Assembly: GCF_004684775.1 (NCBI RefSeq)
Contig: NZ_SRIC01000011.1
Coordinates: 1-64,000, forward strand
Direction: 5' to 3'
Length of the DNA: 64,000 bases
Origin: Streptomyces sp. MZ04
GTDB taxonomy: Bacteria; Actinomycetota; Actinomycetes; Streptomycetales; Streptomycetaceae
The notes beneath the pieces were generated by a model. The model did not search any database and was not told where the DNA came from. It worked only from the letters and a program-made list of their open reading frames with translations. Position numbers and translations under genes: made by a program. This document shows positions 43,588 to 54,620 of the stretch, in pieces. Numbering within the stretch: position 1 is the stretch's first letter; the number at the start of each line of letters is the position of its first letter.

Positions 43588-45678
43588 GTGACCACCACCG
43601 CCCAGCCGGCCGCCGAGGCCCCGGCGCAGGGCCCGCCCGTCCTGGACAAGCGCCGCCGCAATGTCGTCTTCGTGACGATCATGCTGGGCATGCTGCTCGC
43701 CGCGCTCGACCAGACCATCGTGGGCACCGCGCTGCCCACCATCGTGTCGGATCTGGGCGGCGCCGAGCACATGTCGTGGGTGGTGACGTCGTATCTGCTC
43801 GCGGAGACCGTCGCCACGGTGCTCGTCGGGAAGTTCGGTGACCTCTTCGGGCGGAAGGTCGTCTTTCAGATCTCGGCGATCGTGTTCATCACGGGCTCGT
43901 TCCTGTGCGGGCTCTCGACGAACATGACGCTGCTCATCGCCTGGCGCGCCCTGCAGGGCATCGGCGCGGGCGGTCTGATGGTGACGTCGATGGCGTTGAT
44001 CGCCGATGTCATCCCGCTGCGTGAGCGCGGCAAGTACCAGGGTGCGATCGGTGCCGTCTTCGGCGTGGCCACCGTCATCGGGCCGTTGCTCGGCGGACTT
44101 TTCACCGACCATCTGACCTGGCGCTGGGCCTTCTACGTCAACGTACCCATCGCGATCGTCGTGGTGATCGCCGCGGCCCGCACGATCCCCGTCGTGAAAT
44201 CGGCGGTACGTCCCGTCATCGACTATCTCGGCATCGCGTTCGTCGCGATCGGGGCCAGCGCGCTGATCCTGGCGACGAGTTGGGGCGGCAACCAGTACGC
44301 GTGGGGCTCCGGCACCATCATCGCGCTGTTCGTGGGCGGTGCCGTCGCGCTCGCGCTGTTCTGTGTGGTCGAGACGCGGGCCGCCGAACCGATGCTGCCG
44401 ATGCGGCTGTTCGCCAACCCCGTCTTCACGGTCTGCTCGATCCTCAGCTTCATCGTGGGCTTCGCGATGCTCGGCGCGATGACGTTCCTGCCGACCTATC
44501 TGCAGTACGTGGACGGGGACTCGGCCACTGTCTCGGGCGTGCGGACGCTGCCCATGGTGATCGGGCTGCTCATCGCGTCGGTCTTCAGCGGCAATGTGGT
44601 GAGCAAGACCGGGAAGTATCGCGTCTTCCCGATCGTGGGTGCGCTGGTGATGGCGCTCGGGCTGTTTCTTCTTTCGCTGATGGGGCGCGAGACCAGTACG
44701 TGGCTCGAGTCGGTGTACATGTTCGTCCTCGGCACCGGCATCGGGCTGTGCATGCAGGTCCTGACGATCGCCGTGCAGAACACGGTCGCGTACGCGGATC
44801 TGGGCACCGCCACGTCGGGGGTGACCTTCTTCCGTACGTTGGGCAGTTCGTTCGGGACGGCGGTGTTCGGGACCATTTACGCCAACACCCTTGAACCGAA
44901 CCTCAAGGACGGGGTCGCCGCCGCAGCCGGCACGGGCGCCGCGGACCCTGCCGTGGTGGCCAAGGCGGCGCAGAGCCCGCAGGGGCTGCACGATCTGCCG
45001 TCCGACGCGGCCGCGCCCATTGTCGACGCGTACGCCGACACGCTGCACACCGTCTTCCTGTGGACGGTGCCGGTGGCGCTCATCGGGTTCGTGGTGGCGC
45101 TGTTCCTCAAGCAGGTCCAGCTGCGGGACAGCGCGCGGATGAGTTCGGCGGACATGGGCGAGGGCTTCGCGTCGCCGACGACGAGCGGCACCCCGGACCA
45201 GGTCCTCGAGCTGGCCGTCGGGAACATCATCCGCAAGACCGGCATGGACACCGCGCGCCGTGTCATCAGGGACGCCGACACCCGTCTGGACATGGCGGGC
45301 GCGTGGGCCGTGATGCAGGTGACGCTCTTCGACCGGATGGTGGGCCACGCGAACCTCGGTCTGATCGCGGCGCGGCGTCGGGTGCCGCCCGAGGTTCTCG
45401 TGCCGGTCTTCGACCGCATGGTCGAGGAGGGCTTCCTGACCCGCTCCGGCATGCTCTTCTCGCACACCCGGGCGGGCGAGCGCGAGGCTGAAGTGATCGG
45501 CAAGGCGTGGGCGAAGTGGCTGGGCGAGCAGGTGGAGAAGGACAGCGGCCGTCCCGCCGACGCGGAGCTCATCAGGGCGGTCGACGCGATCGCCAAGCGC
45601 CTCCTGGTGGAGGACCTGGAGCACGGCCTGTCACCCGAGAGTCAGCGGCCGCTCGCGTCGGCCAAGGCCGAGGTGTGA
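43588..45678 (+). CDS. MFS exporter (DHA2, 14 TM) with a C-terminal winged-helix-like extension
   Basis: 696 residues, about 170 longer than usual for this family. Residues about 25-525 are a 14-TM drug antiporter: [20 protein letters not shown], motif [14 protein letters not shown] and motif [17 protein letters not shown]. After TM14 the tail (about 545-690) is soluble and helical with [38 protein letters not shown] and [18 protein letters not shown], resembling a MarR-like winged helix on the cytoplasmic side. Start is GTG 43588. It sits between cobF and cobK, but cobalamin transport is not supported by the sequence. Confidence 0.85.
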   Translation: MTTTAQPAAEAPAQGPPVLDKRRRNVVFVTIMLGMLLAALDQTIVGTALPTIVSDLGGAEHMSWVVTSYLLAETVATVLVGKFGDLFGRKVVFQISAIVFITGSFLCGLSTNMTLLIAWRALQGIGAGGLMVTSMALIADVIPLRERGKYQGAIGAVFGVATVIGPLLGGLFTDHLTWRWAFYVNVPIAIVVVIAAARTIPVVKSAVRPVIDYLGIAFVAIGASALILATSWGGNQYAWGSGTIIALFVGGAVALALFCVVETRAAEPMLPMRLFANPVFTVCSILSFIVGFAMLGAMTFLPTYLQYVDGDSATVSGVRTLPMVIGLLIASVFSGNVVSKTGKYRVFPIVGALVMALGLFLLSLMGRETSTWLESVYMFVLGTGIGLCMQVLTIAVQNTVAYADLGTATSGVTFFRTLGSSFGTAVFGTIYANTLEPNLKDGVAAAAGTGAADPAVVAKAAQSPQGLHDLPSDAAAPIVDAYADTLHTVFLWTVPVALIGFVVALFLKQVQLRDSARMSSADMGEGFASPTTSGTPDQVLELAVGNIIRKTGMDTARRVIRDADTRLDMAGAWAVMQVTLFDRMVGHANLGLIAARRRVPPEVLVPVFDRMVEEGFLTRSGMLFSHTRAGEREAEVIGKAWAKWLGEQVEKDSGRPADAELIRAVDAIAKRLLVEDLEHGLSPESQRPLASAKAEV

Positions 45679-46419
45679 TCAGTCAGCGCCGAGGTACGAC
45701 AGGACGCTCGCCACATCGGGCAGCTCGCGCGCGCCATCGGGTGCCGGCGGGCGGCGGACGATCAGTACGGGTACGGACAGCGCGCGGGCCGCGGTGAGTT
45801 TGGCGGCCGTGGCGGCGCCGCCGCTGTCCTTGGTCACCAGGACGTCGATGCGGTGCTCGCACAGCAGTGCCGTCTCGCCCTCGACGGTGTAGGGGCCCCG
45901 GTCGAGCAGGATCTCGGTGTGGTGGGGCAGCGGCGGCTCGGGCGGCTCCACGGAACGTACGAGGAAGTGGAGTTCGGCCAGGAACGGCTCCGCGAAGGCG
46001 GCGAGGCCCAGGCGCCCCGTGGTCAGGAAGATCCGGCGGCCGAGCGAGGGCAGCAGGGCAGCTGCCTCGGCGAGCGAGCCCGCGTCGTGCCAGCGGTCGC
46101 CCGGAGCGGGCCGCCAGCCGGGCCTGCGCAGCAGCACCGCCGGGACGCCGGTGGCCGCCGCGGCCCGCACCGCGTGTTCGCTGATCGTGGCGGCGAAGGG
46201 ATGCGTGGCGTCCACGACGGCGTCCACGCGGTGCTCGCGCAGCCAGGCGGCGAGGCCGTCCACGCCGCCGAACCCGCCGACGCGTACGTCACCTTCGAGC
46301 GCGGCGGGGCGGGCGACGCGCCCCGCGAGCGAGGTGGTCACGCGGACATCGGGCCGGGTGGCGAGGCGCGCGGCGAGCGCGCGGGCTTCGGTGGTTCCGC
46401 CGAGGACGAGCACATGCAT
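45679..46419 (-). CDS. cobK: Precorrin-6A/cobalt-precorrin-6A reductase, CobK
   Basis: 246 residues. The N-terminus MHVLVLGGTTEARALAARLA is the CobK/CbiJ signature; VVDATHPFAATISEHAVRA and LLCEHRIDVLVTKDSGGAAT are also diagnostic. It reduces precorrin-6A with NADPH in the aerobic B12 route. The stop abuts the convergent MFS stop with no spacer. Confidence 0.9.
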   Translation of the reverse strand: MHVLVLGGTTEARALAARLATRPDVRVTTSLAGRVARPAALEGDVRVGGFGGVDGLAAWLREHRVDAVVDATHPFAATISEHAVRAAAATGVPAVLLRRPGWRPAPGDRWHDAGSLAEAAALLPSLGRRIFLTTGRLGLAAFAEPFLAELHFLVRSVEPPEPPLPHHTEILLDRGPYTVEGETALLCEHRIDVLVTKDSGGAATAAKLTAARALSVPVLIVRRPPAPDGARELPDVASVLSYLGAD

Positions 46420-46454
46420 GGTGCCGAGGCTACGTCGCGCCCGGAAGCGCCTCG

Positions 46455-47213
46455 TCAGCGGAGCAGCAGCTGGAGTCCGCCCAGCACCGTCGCGCCGATG
46501 ACCAGCTGCTCGAAGAGCCGCTGGTTGATGCGGTGCACGGCGACCTTGCCGATGTAGGCCCCCGGGACGACGAAGAGCACGAGCGCGGCGTCAAGGAGCA
46601 GCGAGTGCGCGTCGATCAGGCCGAGGCCCACGCTGAACGGCACCTTGGAGGTGTTGACGATCAGGAAGAACCACGCCGACGTGCCCAGGAAGCTCAGCTT
46701 CCGGAAGCCCGCGGAGAGGAGATACATCGACAGGACCGGGCCGCCCGCGTTGGCGACCATCGTGGTGAATCCGCCGAGTACGCCGTACGAAGGGGCCTTC
46801 AGCCGGGAGCCACGGCCGGGCGACTCCCCCGCGTCCCCCTCGTCCGCCGGGGCGGCCCGGCGGCGCCACAGCGTGACGGCCGCCATCAGGAGCAGGATCG
46901 CCCCGATCGACGTACGCACGCCGGCGTCGTCGGCCCACATCAGGAAGACGGTGCCGACGACCACACCGGCCGCGACGGCCGGGAACAGCCGCCACAGGGT
47001 GGGCCAGTGGGCGTGCCGGCGATAGGTGAGGACGGCGAGGACGTCGCCCGCGATGAGGATCGGCAGCAGGACGCCGGTCGACTCGCGGGCCGGCAGGACC
47101 GCCGCGAAGACGGCGAGGCTGACCGTGTTGGCCCCGCTGACGGCGGTCTTCGAGAAGCCGACCAGCAGTGCGGCCGCGGCGAGCGCGGCGAATTCCCAGA
47201 GCGATATGTCCAT
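46455..47213 (-). CDS. TSUP (TauE/SafE) family membrane permease
   Basis: 252 residues with about eight hydrophobic segments. The N-terminal half carries LLVGFSKTAVSGANTVSLAV and the C-terminal half repeats the family motif as GGFTTMVANAGGPVLSMYLL. TSUP proteins move sulfite, taurine-derived or other organosulfur anions; the substrate is not known. ATG 47213 is chosen although the ribosome site is weak; a start 24 bases upstream is also open. It follows 41 bases before cobK on the same strand, so read-through is possible, but function need not be shared. Confidence 0.85.
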   Translation of the reverse strand: MDISLWEFAALAAAALLVGFSKTAVSGANTVSLAVFAAVLPARESTGVLLPILIAGDVLAVLTYRRHAHWPTLWRLFPAVAAGVVVGTVFLMWADDAGVRTSIGAILLLMAAVTLWRRRAAPADEGDAGESPGRGSRLKAPSYGVLGGFTTMVANAGGPVLSMYLLSAGFRKLSFLGTSAWFFLIVNTSKVPFSVGLGLIDAHSLLLDAALVLFVVPGAYIGKVAVHRINQRLFEQLVIGATVLGGLQLLLR

Positions 47214-47259
47214 GCCAGGAACAGATGCTAGACCCAACTATCGCCCTGGGACGACACGG

Positions 47260-48777
47260 CTAGGCTTTGCCGTAGGTGGCGCGCAGCTCCCGCTTGAGGA
47301 TCTTCATGCTGGGGCCGAGCGGCAGCGCTTCGGTGAACTCCACGCGGCGCGGGTACTTGTGACGGCCCAGGTGTTCCTTGGACCAGGCGGTGATCCCCGC
47401 GCCGTCGGGGTCCGAGCCGGGCCTCGGGACGACGACGGCGCAGATCTCCTCGCCGTGCACGTCGTCGGGCAGGCCGATCACCGCGGCGTGCGCGATGTCC
47501 GGGTGCCGCATCAGGACCTCTTCGACCTCGCGCGGGTAGACGTTGAAGCCGCCGCGGATGATGACGTCCTTCTTGCGGTCGACGATGGCCAGGAACCCGT
47601 CTCCGTCCTTGGTGCCGAGGTCACCGGTGCGGAACCAGCCGTCGACGACGGCCTCCTCGGTCGCCTCCGGACGCCCCAGGTAGCCGGAGAAGACGTTGTG
47701 GCCGCGGACGACGACCTCGCCGAGCTCCCCCGTCGGCAGCAGCTCGATGCGCCCCTCGACCTCGGCGCGGGCGATCTCCACGTCCACGCCCCACACCGGG
47801 TGGCCGATGCTGCCGGCCCTGGTGCCGAAGACGGGCTGGTTCACGGAGGCGGTGGGCGAGGTCTCGGAGAGGCCGTAGCCCTCGAAGACCGGTACGCCGA
47901 AGGCCTCCTCGAAGCGTTCGAGTACGGCGACGGGGAGCGAGGCGCCGCCCGAGACGCACAGCCGCAGCGTGGGCAGTTCGGCGGCGGTCGCCGCGGCGGC
48001 CACGAGGTTCACGTACATCGTCGGCACCCCGTGGAAGGTGTTGACGCCCTCCGCGGCCATCAGCGCGATGGCCCGCGCGGCGTCGAAGCGCGGGAGCAGG
48101 ACGAGGGTGGCGCCCGCGCGCCAGGTCGCGTTCATGGAGACGGTCTGGCCGAAGGCGTGGAAGAGCGGCAGGGCGCCGAGCGCGATGTCGTCGCGGTGCA
48201 CGTCGTGGGCGTCGAAGGCGCAGACCGTCGCGTTCATCACCAGGTTGAAGTGGCTGAGGACGGCGCCCTTGGGGACGCCGGTGGTGCCGCTGGTGTAGAA
48301 GACGACGGCCGGGTCGTCGGCCTCCCGGGTGAGGTACGTCGGCAGGGGCTCGGCCTCGCGCGCCAGGGTGTCCAGCTCGCCGTCCGTGCCGAGGGTGAGC
48401 ATGCGTACGCCGGTGGCGGCGGCCGCGGCCTTGCCGGTCTCGGCCTGCGCGGGGTGGCACAGGAGCAGGGTCGCGCCGCTGTCCCGCAGGACGTGCTCGA
48501 CCTCCTCGGCGGAGAGCAGCAGATGGACGGGGACGACGACACCGCCCGCGGCGAGGATCGCGTAGTAGGCGCGCGGGAACGCGGCGGTGTTGGGCGCCAT
48601 CAGGGCGACGCGGTCCCCCGGCTCGACCCCGAGGCCCACGAGCGCCGCGGCCTGTGCTCGGGCCTGACTCCACAACTCGCCGAAGGAGAGCCGGAGTTCG
48701 CCCTCGACGAGGGCGGTGTGGTCCGGCCTGCGGCGGGCGGGCTCGGCGAGGATCGAGGCGAGGGACAACGTGGCCAT
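47260..48777 (-). CDS. Long-chain/medium-chain acyl-CoA ligase (AMP-binding)
   Basis: 505 residues. AMP-binding signature FYTSGTTGVPKGAVLSHFNL near 175, VPVFEGYGLSETSP near 290, then WFRTGDLGTKDGDGFLAIVD and the C-terminal Lys region GPSMKILKRELRATYGKA. It activates carboxylic acids, probably fatty, as CoA esters. GGAG lies nine bases before ATG 48777. Upstream is a 9-nt repeat tract and then a thiolase gene on the same strand, so the two likely act together in fatty acid breakdown. Confidence 0.88.
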   Translation of the reverse strand: MATLSLASILAEPARRRPDHTALVEGELRLSFGELWSQARAQAAALVGLGVEPGDRVALMAPNTAAFPRAYYAILAAGGVVVPVHLLLSAEEVEHVLRDSGATLLLCHPAQAETGKAAAAATGVRMLTLGTDGELDTLAREAEPLPTYLTREADDPAVVFYTSGTTGVPKGAVLSHFNLVMNATVCAFDAHDVHRDDIALGALPLFHAFGQTVSMNATWRAGATLVLLPRFDAARAIALMAAEGVNTFHGVPTMYVNLVAAAATAAELPTLRLCVSGGASLPVAVLERFEEAFGVPVFEGYGLSETSPTASVNQPVFGTRAGSIGHPVWGVDVEIARAEVEGRIELLPTGELGEVVVRGHNVFSGYLGRPEATEEAVVDGWFRTGDLGTKDGDGFLAIVDRKKDVIIRGGFNVYPREVEEVLMRHPDIAHAAVIGLPDDVHGEEICAVVVPRPGSDPDGAGITAWSKEHLGRHKYPRRVEFTEALPLGPSMKILKRELRATYGKA

Positions 48778-48808
48778 GGGTGGTGCTCCGTTTCCGTGCG
48801 GCCTTGGG

Positions 48809-48897
48809 GTCTTGCGGTCTTGCGGTCTTGCGGCCTTGCGGCCTTGCGGTCTTGCGGTCTTGCGGTCTTGCGGTCTTGCGGTCTTGCGGTCTTGCGG
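48809..48897. repeat. Nonanucleotide tandem array (GGTCTTGCG)x10
   Basis: About ten copies of GGTCTTGCG, two with C for T (GGCCTTGCG), occupy the gap between the thiolase stop and the acyl-CoA ligase start. The unit length is a multiple of three. It is likely prone to length change; a spacer or attenuator role is possible. Confidence 0.9.
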
Positions 48898-48931
48898 GGT
48901 GACGCGGTGGCGGTCCGGTGTCGGCGCGGGC

Positions 48932-50152
48932 TCAGCCGCGCTCGACGAGCAGCGCGCTGCCCTGGCCCACGCCGACGCACATCGTGGCGAGGCCGCGACC
49001 GGCGCCGGTGCGGCGCATGCGGTGCAGCAGCGTGGTCAGGATGCGGGCGCCCGAGCAGCCGAGGGGGTGGCCGAGCGCGATGGCGCCGCCGGTCGGGTTG
49101 ACAAGGTCCGGGTCGATGCCGAGGGCGTCGACGCAGGCGAGGGCCTGGGCCGCGAACGCCTCGTTGAACTCGGCCTCCTGGAGGTCCCCGACGGACCAGC
49201 CGACGCGGGCGAGCGCCTTCTGGGTGGCGGGCACGGGCCCGATGCCCATGACGTCCGGATGGACACCGGCGGAGGCGCCGGCGACGTACCGCCCGAGGGA
49301 TTCGAGGCCGAGCTCGTCCAGGGCCTCCTCACTCACGAGGAGGAGTCCGGCCGCGCCGTCGTTCATCGGGGACGCGTTGCCCGCGGTGACGGTGCCGCCC
49401 TTGCGGAAGACGGGGCGCAGGCCGCTCAGCTTCTCGTACGAGGTGTCCTCACGGACGCATTCGTCGAGGTCGACGACGGTGCCGTCGGGCCGCGTGACCG
49501 GAAGGATCTCGTCGTCGAAGTGGCCGTTCTTGCGGGCCTCGGTGGCGCGTTGGTGGCTGCGCAGGGCGAAGGTGTCCTGGCGCTCGCGGGATACGCCGTG
49601 ACGCCCGGCGACTTCCTCGGCGGTCTCGCCCATGGCAAGAACCCCGTGCAGCTCCTTCATCGCCGGGTTGACCAGGCGCCAGCCGAGCCGGGTGTCGAAG
49701 GTCTCCATCTTGTGCGGCAGGGCCTCGTCCGGGCGCGGGAGCACGAAGGGGGCGCGGCTCATCGACTCGGAGCCACCCGCGAGGACGATGTCGGCCTCGC
49801 CCGCGGCGATGGTGCGGGCGGCGGCGGTGACGGCCTCCATGCCGGAGGCGCAGAGCCGGTTCACGGTCGCGCCGGGCACGGACTCCGGGAGGCCCGCGAG
49901 GAGGGCGGCCATCCGGGCCACATTGCGGTTGTCCTCACCCGCCTGGTTGGCGGCGCCCCAGTAGATGTCGTCGATCCGGGCGGGGTCGAGCTGCGGGGTG
50001 CTCTCGACGATCCCGCGTACGACCGCGGCGGCGAGGTCGTCTGGGCGTACGGAGGAGAGAGCGCCGCGGAGTTTGCCGATGGGGGTGCGGCGGGCGGCGG
50101 CGAAGTGGACTGGGCGCACGATACGGCTCCGGATCGTCACGGTTGATCTCAC
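48932..50152 (-). CDS. Acetyl-CoA acetyltransferase (thiolase)
   Basis: 406 residues. Nucleophile Cys in VNRLCASGMEAV near 99, NEAFAAQALAC near 335, GGAIALGHPLGCSGAR near 360 and MCVGVGQGSALLVERG at the end are the four thiolase motifs. The protein could start at ATG 50152 or at GTG 50119, which begins the conserved part and has GGAG eight bases upstream. A likely -10 element just before 50152 would give a leaderless message using the ATG. It likely performs the last step of beta-oxidation, with the ligase downstream. Confidence 0.9.
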   Translation of the reverse strand: MRSTVTIRSRIVRPVHFAAARRTPIGKLRGALSSVRPDDLAAAVVRGIVESTPQLDPARIDDIYWGAANQAGEDNRNVARMAALLAGLPESVPGATVNRLCASGMEAVTAAARTIAAGEADIVLAGGSESMSRAPFVLPRPDEALPHKMETFDTRLGWRLVNPAMKELHGVLAMGETAEEVAGRHGVSRERQDTFALRSHQRATEARKNGHFDDEILPVTRPDGTVVDLDECVREDTSYEKLSGLRPVFRKGGTVTAGNASPMNDGAAGLLLVSEEALDELGLESLGRYVAGASAGVHPDVMGIGPVPATQKALARVGWSVGDLQEAEFNEAFAAQALACVDALGIDPDLVNPTGGAIALGHPLGCSGARILTTLLHRMRRTGAGRGLATMCVGVGQGSALLVERG

Positions 50153-50170
50153 ATGGTGGTCTCACGATAT

Positions 50171-50189
50171 AAATTAGCACTGCTAGTTT
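50171..50189. promoter_or_regulatory. 19-bp palindromic operator with TAGCA-C-TGCTA core at the thiolase promoter
   Basis: AAATTAGCA and TGCTAGTTT form inverted arms around a central C with a single mismatched pair. On the minus strand the sequence next to it reads TAATTTATATC, a good -10 candidate about 15 bases before ATG 50152. Binding here would block the promoter. A TetR-type lipid-responsive repressor is a likely ligand, but none is encoded nearby. Confidence 0.55.
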
Positions 50190-50243
50190 TGGAGTCTAGT
50201 CGGGGGTGGGCGCCGGGGGAAGTGCAGCTATCCCGTGTCGCGG

Positions 50244-50290
50244 AGGGGCCGCGCAGGGGAACTGCGCGACCAGCCACATCCAGCCCGCAG
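50244..50290. repeat. Common Streptomyces intergenic element with GCGCAG/CTGCGC hairpin
   Basis: The stretch includes GCGCAG (50251-50256), loop GGGAA and CTGCGC (50262-50267), then CGACCAGCCACATCCAGCCC. From memory this GGGGAACTGCGCGACCAGCC-type segment recurs between genes throughout Streptomyces genomes. Here it lies between the thiolase promoter and the 3' end of the oxidoreductase operon; it may act as a terminator. Confidence 0.5.
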
Positions 50291-50323
50291 ATTCAGTACC
50301 GGCCTTCCGGCGGAGCGCCGGGC

Positions 50324-51553
50324 TCAGGCCAGGCCGATCCGCACCGCACCACCCGCCGCGTCGACCAATCCGACCCAGGCCCCGGAGAGGTGCAGCGCCC
50401 CATTGGGCAGCACCCTGCGCGGCACCCTCGCCCGGTGCAGGCACCGCCCGTCCTGGGTGACCAGCAGGACGGGACGGGTCAGGGTCTCCGCCGTACGCAG
50501 CACGAAGCGGGCCCCGGGGGCAGGCCGCTCACCCGGCACCAGACGGTTCGGGGCCACCCACCGCAGGGGTGCGACGGCCTCGACTTGCAGCCCCGCGGAC
50601 GGCCAGACCGCGCCCTCCAGATGGCGGCGCACCGCGGCCGCCGCTTCCGCGCCCTCCCGCGCCGCGGCCCTCGCCGGTTCCACCGCGTGCAGCACGTTGC
50701 CCACCGCGAACACGCCGCGCGAAGCCGTACGGAACGCCCCGTCCACGGCGGGGCCCCTGGTCCCGGCGTCCAGCGGTACTCCCCCGCGCCGCGCCAGTTC
50801 CTGCTCGGGCACGAAGTCCCCGGTGAACACCACCGTGTCGCAGGCGATCGCCCCCGGTCGCCCGTCGGCGTGCCGCAGCCGTACCCCCGAAAGGCGTCCC
50901 CTGCCCAGGAGTTCGACGACCGTGGCGCCCGTCAGGAGCGGCACCCGGCGCCCCAGCCTGGCCGACGCGGCCCGCGCCCGGCCCACCTGCGGCCGCCTCT
51001 CCTCGGTGACGAGCGCGGCGACCTCGACGCCCGCGCGCCGCAGGGCGGTCAGCGCCGCGTAGCTCACCGGCTCCGCCCCGACGACCACCGCGCGGGTCCC
51101 GATCCGCTGGTGATGGAGGTGCACCGCCTGTTGCAGTTCACCCGTCGTGTAGACGCCCGCCGGGCGGGTCCCCGGCACCAGGCGTGCGGCGCGCGGCCGT
51201 TCCCGCGCCCCGGTGGCCAGGACGACGGCACGCGCGGTGATCCGCTCCAGGCCGTGCGGCCCGGTCGTCTCGACCGCGAGCTCCCCCGCCCATCCGGTGG
51301 CACTCACCCCGGTCCGTACGGCCGCCCCGGCGCCGAGGGCGGCCTCGACGAGGCGGTCCGCGTACTGCGGCCCCGTCATTCCCCAGCGCCCGAAGCCCCG
51401 GTGGTGGCAGTGGCGCGGCACCCCGCCGGCCCGCTCCTCGCGCTCCAGGACCTCCACCGTGCCCGCGCCGGCCGTGGCCAGCCGCCCGGCCGCGGCGAGC
51501 CCCGCCGGTCCACCGCCGATCACGAGTACGTCGACCGCCCGCTGCCGCCTCAT
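50324..51553 (-). CDS. FAD/NAD(P)-dependent oxidoreductase, GlpB-like partner of the GlpD-like enzyme
   Basis: 409 residues. N-terminal FAD motif VDVLVIGGGPAGLAAAGRLA; second dinucleotide fold at RAVVVGAEPVSYAALTALRR; VVLATGARERPR and FAVGNVLHAVEPA are the usual pyridine-nucleotide disulfide reductase landmarks, but no redox CxxC is present. Its ATG overlaps the stop of the preceding GlpD-like gene (ATGA, 51550-51553). Similar pairs (DAO-type plus FAD oxidoreductase plus BFD-like iron-sulfur domain) make up multi-subunit dehydrogenases. Confidence 0.82.
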   Translation of the reverse strand: MRRQRAVDVLVIGGGPAGLAAAGRLATAGAGTVEVLEREERAGGVPRHCHHRGFGRWGMTGPQYADRLVEAALGAGAAVRTGVSATGWAGELAVETTGPHGLERITARAVVLATGARERPRAARLVPGTRPAGVYTTGELQQAVHLHHQRIGTRAVVVGAEPVSYAALTALRRAGVEVAALVTEERRPQVGRARAASARLGRRVPLLTGATVVELLGRGRLSGVRLRHADGRPGAIACDTVVFTGDFVPEQELARRGGVPLDAGTRGPAVDGAFRTASRGVFAVGNVLHAVEPARAAAREGAEAAAAVRRHLEGAVWPSAGLQVEAVAPLRWVAPNRLVPGERPAPGARFVLRTAETLTRPVLLVTQDGRCLHRARVPRRVLPNGALHLSGAWVGLVDAAGGAVRIGLA

Positions 51554-52992
51554 CGCGCCGCCCCCGACTCGCCCCATCCGTCGAAGAGTTCGCGCACCGC
51601 GGCCCCGCAGTAGAACCCCTGGCACCGTCCGCCCCGCGCCCGTGTCCGCCGCCGCAGGCCGTCGAGCGAACCGGGCGGGACCGTGCTGATCAGGGCATCC
51701 CTGATCTCCCCGCGCGTCACGCGTTCGCAGTGGCAGACGATGCTGCCGTAGGCGGGGTCGGTCGCGATGAGGTCGGCGCGCTGATAAGGGCGGGGGAAGG
51801 CCTCCCCGAGGTTCGGCATGCGCACGGGGTCGAGGGCACCGGCGTGCGTCAGGTCGAGTTCGGGTCCCGCTGTCTCGGCGAGCAGGTCCACGACGTACGC
51901 GGCGATCGCCATGGACGCGGTCAGGCCTGTGGAGCGGATGCCGCCCACCGTGATCCAACGCTCCTCGGCGGATGCGTGGATCTGGTAGTCGTCGTGCTCG
52001 GTGGCGGCCCGCAGTCCCGCGTAGACCGTGGTGATCTCCTCGTCGAGCAGCGCGGGCAGGATCCGTCCCCCCTTGGCGCGCAGCGTGTCGATCCCGTCCG
52101 CGGTCGTTCCCGTGGCCGTCTTGTCGTCCAACTCCTCGGCCGTGGGCCCGAGAAGGACGTTCCCGTACACGGTCGGCGCGACCAGGACCCCCTTCCCCAG
52201 CGCCGTCGGCACCGGCAGGAGGATGTGGCGGACCAGGTCGCGGGCGAGCTTGTCGAAGACGATGAGCTGGCCCCGTCGGGGGGTGACGGTGAAATCGCCA
52301 TCGCCCAGGCTCCGTTGATCGAGCTCGTCGGCGTGCAGTCCCGCGGCGTTGATGAGGTAGCGGGTGCGCACGACACCCCGGGACGTGGCCAGTTCACGGC
52401 ATCCTCCGCCCGGGTAATCCTCCCGATCGCCGTCCTCGACATGACAGTTGAGGTGCAGGTCCACTCCGCCGCGTACGGCTTGGGTGGCGTACGCGAGAGT
52501 CGTCGTCCAGGGGCAGATGATCGACTCGCCGGGGACGTCGAGCGCGCCAAGGGCGCCGGGCCCCAGGTGCGGTTGGCGGGCCCGCACCTCGTCCGCGTCG
52601 ATGATGCGGGCTGCCGTGTACGCGTTGCGCCGCGCCTTGTCCAACAGGCTGGGCAGCGCCGCCAGTTGCTCCTCGTCCCACGCCACGAGCAGCGCGCCGA
52701 CCGGCTCGACGGGGATCCCCGTCTCGGCCGCGTACGCGGCGAGCAGGCGCTGCCCCTCGCGCACCAGGCGGGCCTCCAGGGAGCCCGGCACGGCGTCGAA
52801 ACCGGTGTGCAGGATCGCCGTGTTGGCCTTGGACGTGCCGTCGCCGACATCGCCGGAGGCCTCGACGAGGGCGACGCGGAGCCGGTGGTGCCGGGCCAGT
52901 TCGCGGGCGATGGCCGAGCCGACCACGCCGGCGCCGACGACGGTCACGTCGTAGGGCTCGGACGGCAGTGGACCCTTGGCGGTGACGGTCAT
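51550..52992 (-). CDS. GlpD/GlpA-like FAD dehydrogenase with C-terminal BFD-type [2Fe-2S] domain
   Basis: 480 residues. FAD motif VTVVGAGVVGSAIARELARH at the N-terminus, then GDGTSKANTAILHTGFDA as in glycerol-3-phosphate dehydrogenases. From about 425 the BFD-like domain has four Cys as VCHCERVTRGEI and GGRCQGFYC. It would oxidise glycerol 3-phosphate or a related polyol phosphate formed by the upstream kinase. The start ATG 52992 is the last of seven ATGs in a 26/27-nt tandem array, one of which overlaps the kinase stop. Confidence 0.85.
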   Translation of the reverse strand: MTVTAKGPLPSEPYDVTVVGAGVVGSAIARELARHHRLRVALVEASGDVGDGTSKANTAILHTGFDAVPGSLEARLVREGQRLLAAYAAETGIPVEPVGALLVAWDEEQLAALPSLLDKARRNAYTAARIIDADEVRARQPHLGPGALGALDVPGESIICPWTTTLAYATQAVRGGVDLHLNCHVEDGDREDYPGGGCRELATSRGVVRTRYLINAAGLHADELDQRSLGDGDFTVTPRRGQLIVFDKLARDLVRHILLPVPTALGKGVLVAPTVYGNVLLGPTAEELDDKTATGTTADGIDTLRAKGGRILPALLDEEITTVYAGLRAATEHDDYQIHASAEERWITVGGIRSTGLTASMAIAAYVVDLLAETAGPELDLTHAGALDPVRMPNLGEAFPRPYQRADLIATDPAYGSIVCHCERVTRGEIRDALISTVPPGSLDGLRRRTRARGGRCQGFYCGAAVRELFDGWGESGAAR

Positions 52993-53147
52993 CGCGGCCC
53001 CTCGATGGCGGCGGTCATCGCGTACCCCTCGGTGGTGATGGTCATCGCGTACCCCTCGGTGACGGCGGTCATCGCGTACCCCTCGGTGGTGATGGTCATC
53101 GCGACCCCCCGGTGGTGGCGGTCATGACGACGGCGCGGTGGTGGCGG

Positions 53148-53151
<4 letters not shown>
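52990..53151 (-). repeat. Seven-unit 26/27-nt array, each unit with an ATG, most with a GAGGGG
   Basis: On the minus strand ATG starts at 53151, 53125, 53099, 53072, 53045, 53018 and 52992 (spacing 26, 26, 27, 27, 27, 26). The central units read ATGACC...GAGGGGTACGCG. The 53151 ATG overlaps the kinase stop, and the frame opened at 53099 runs through four ATGs for 36 codons and ends in an ATGA overlap at 52992. The array sits exactly between the kinase and the GlpD-like gene and could act as a chain of translation re-initiation sites. The 36-codon frame (52989-53099) may be translated but has no recognisable product. Confidence 0.85.
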
Positions 53152-54620
<1,469 letters not shown>

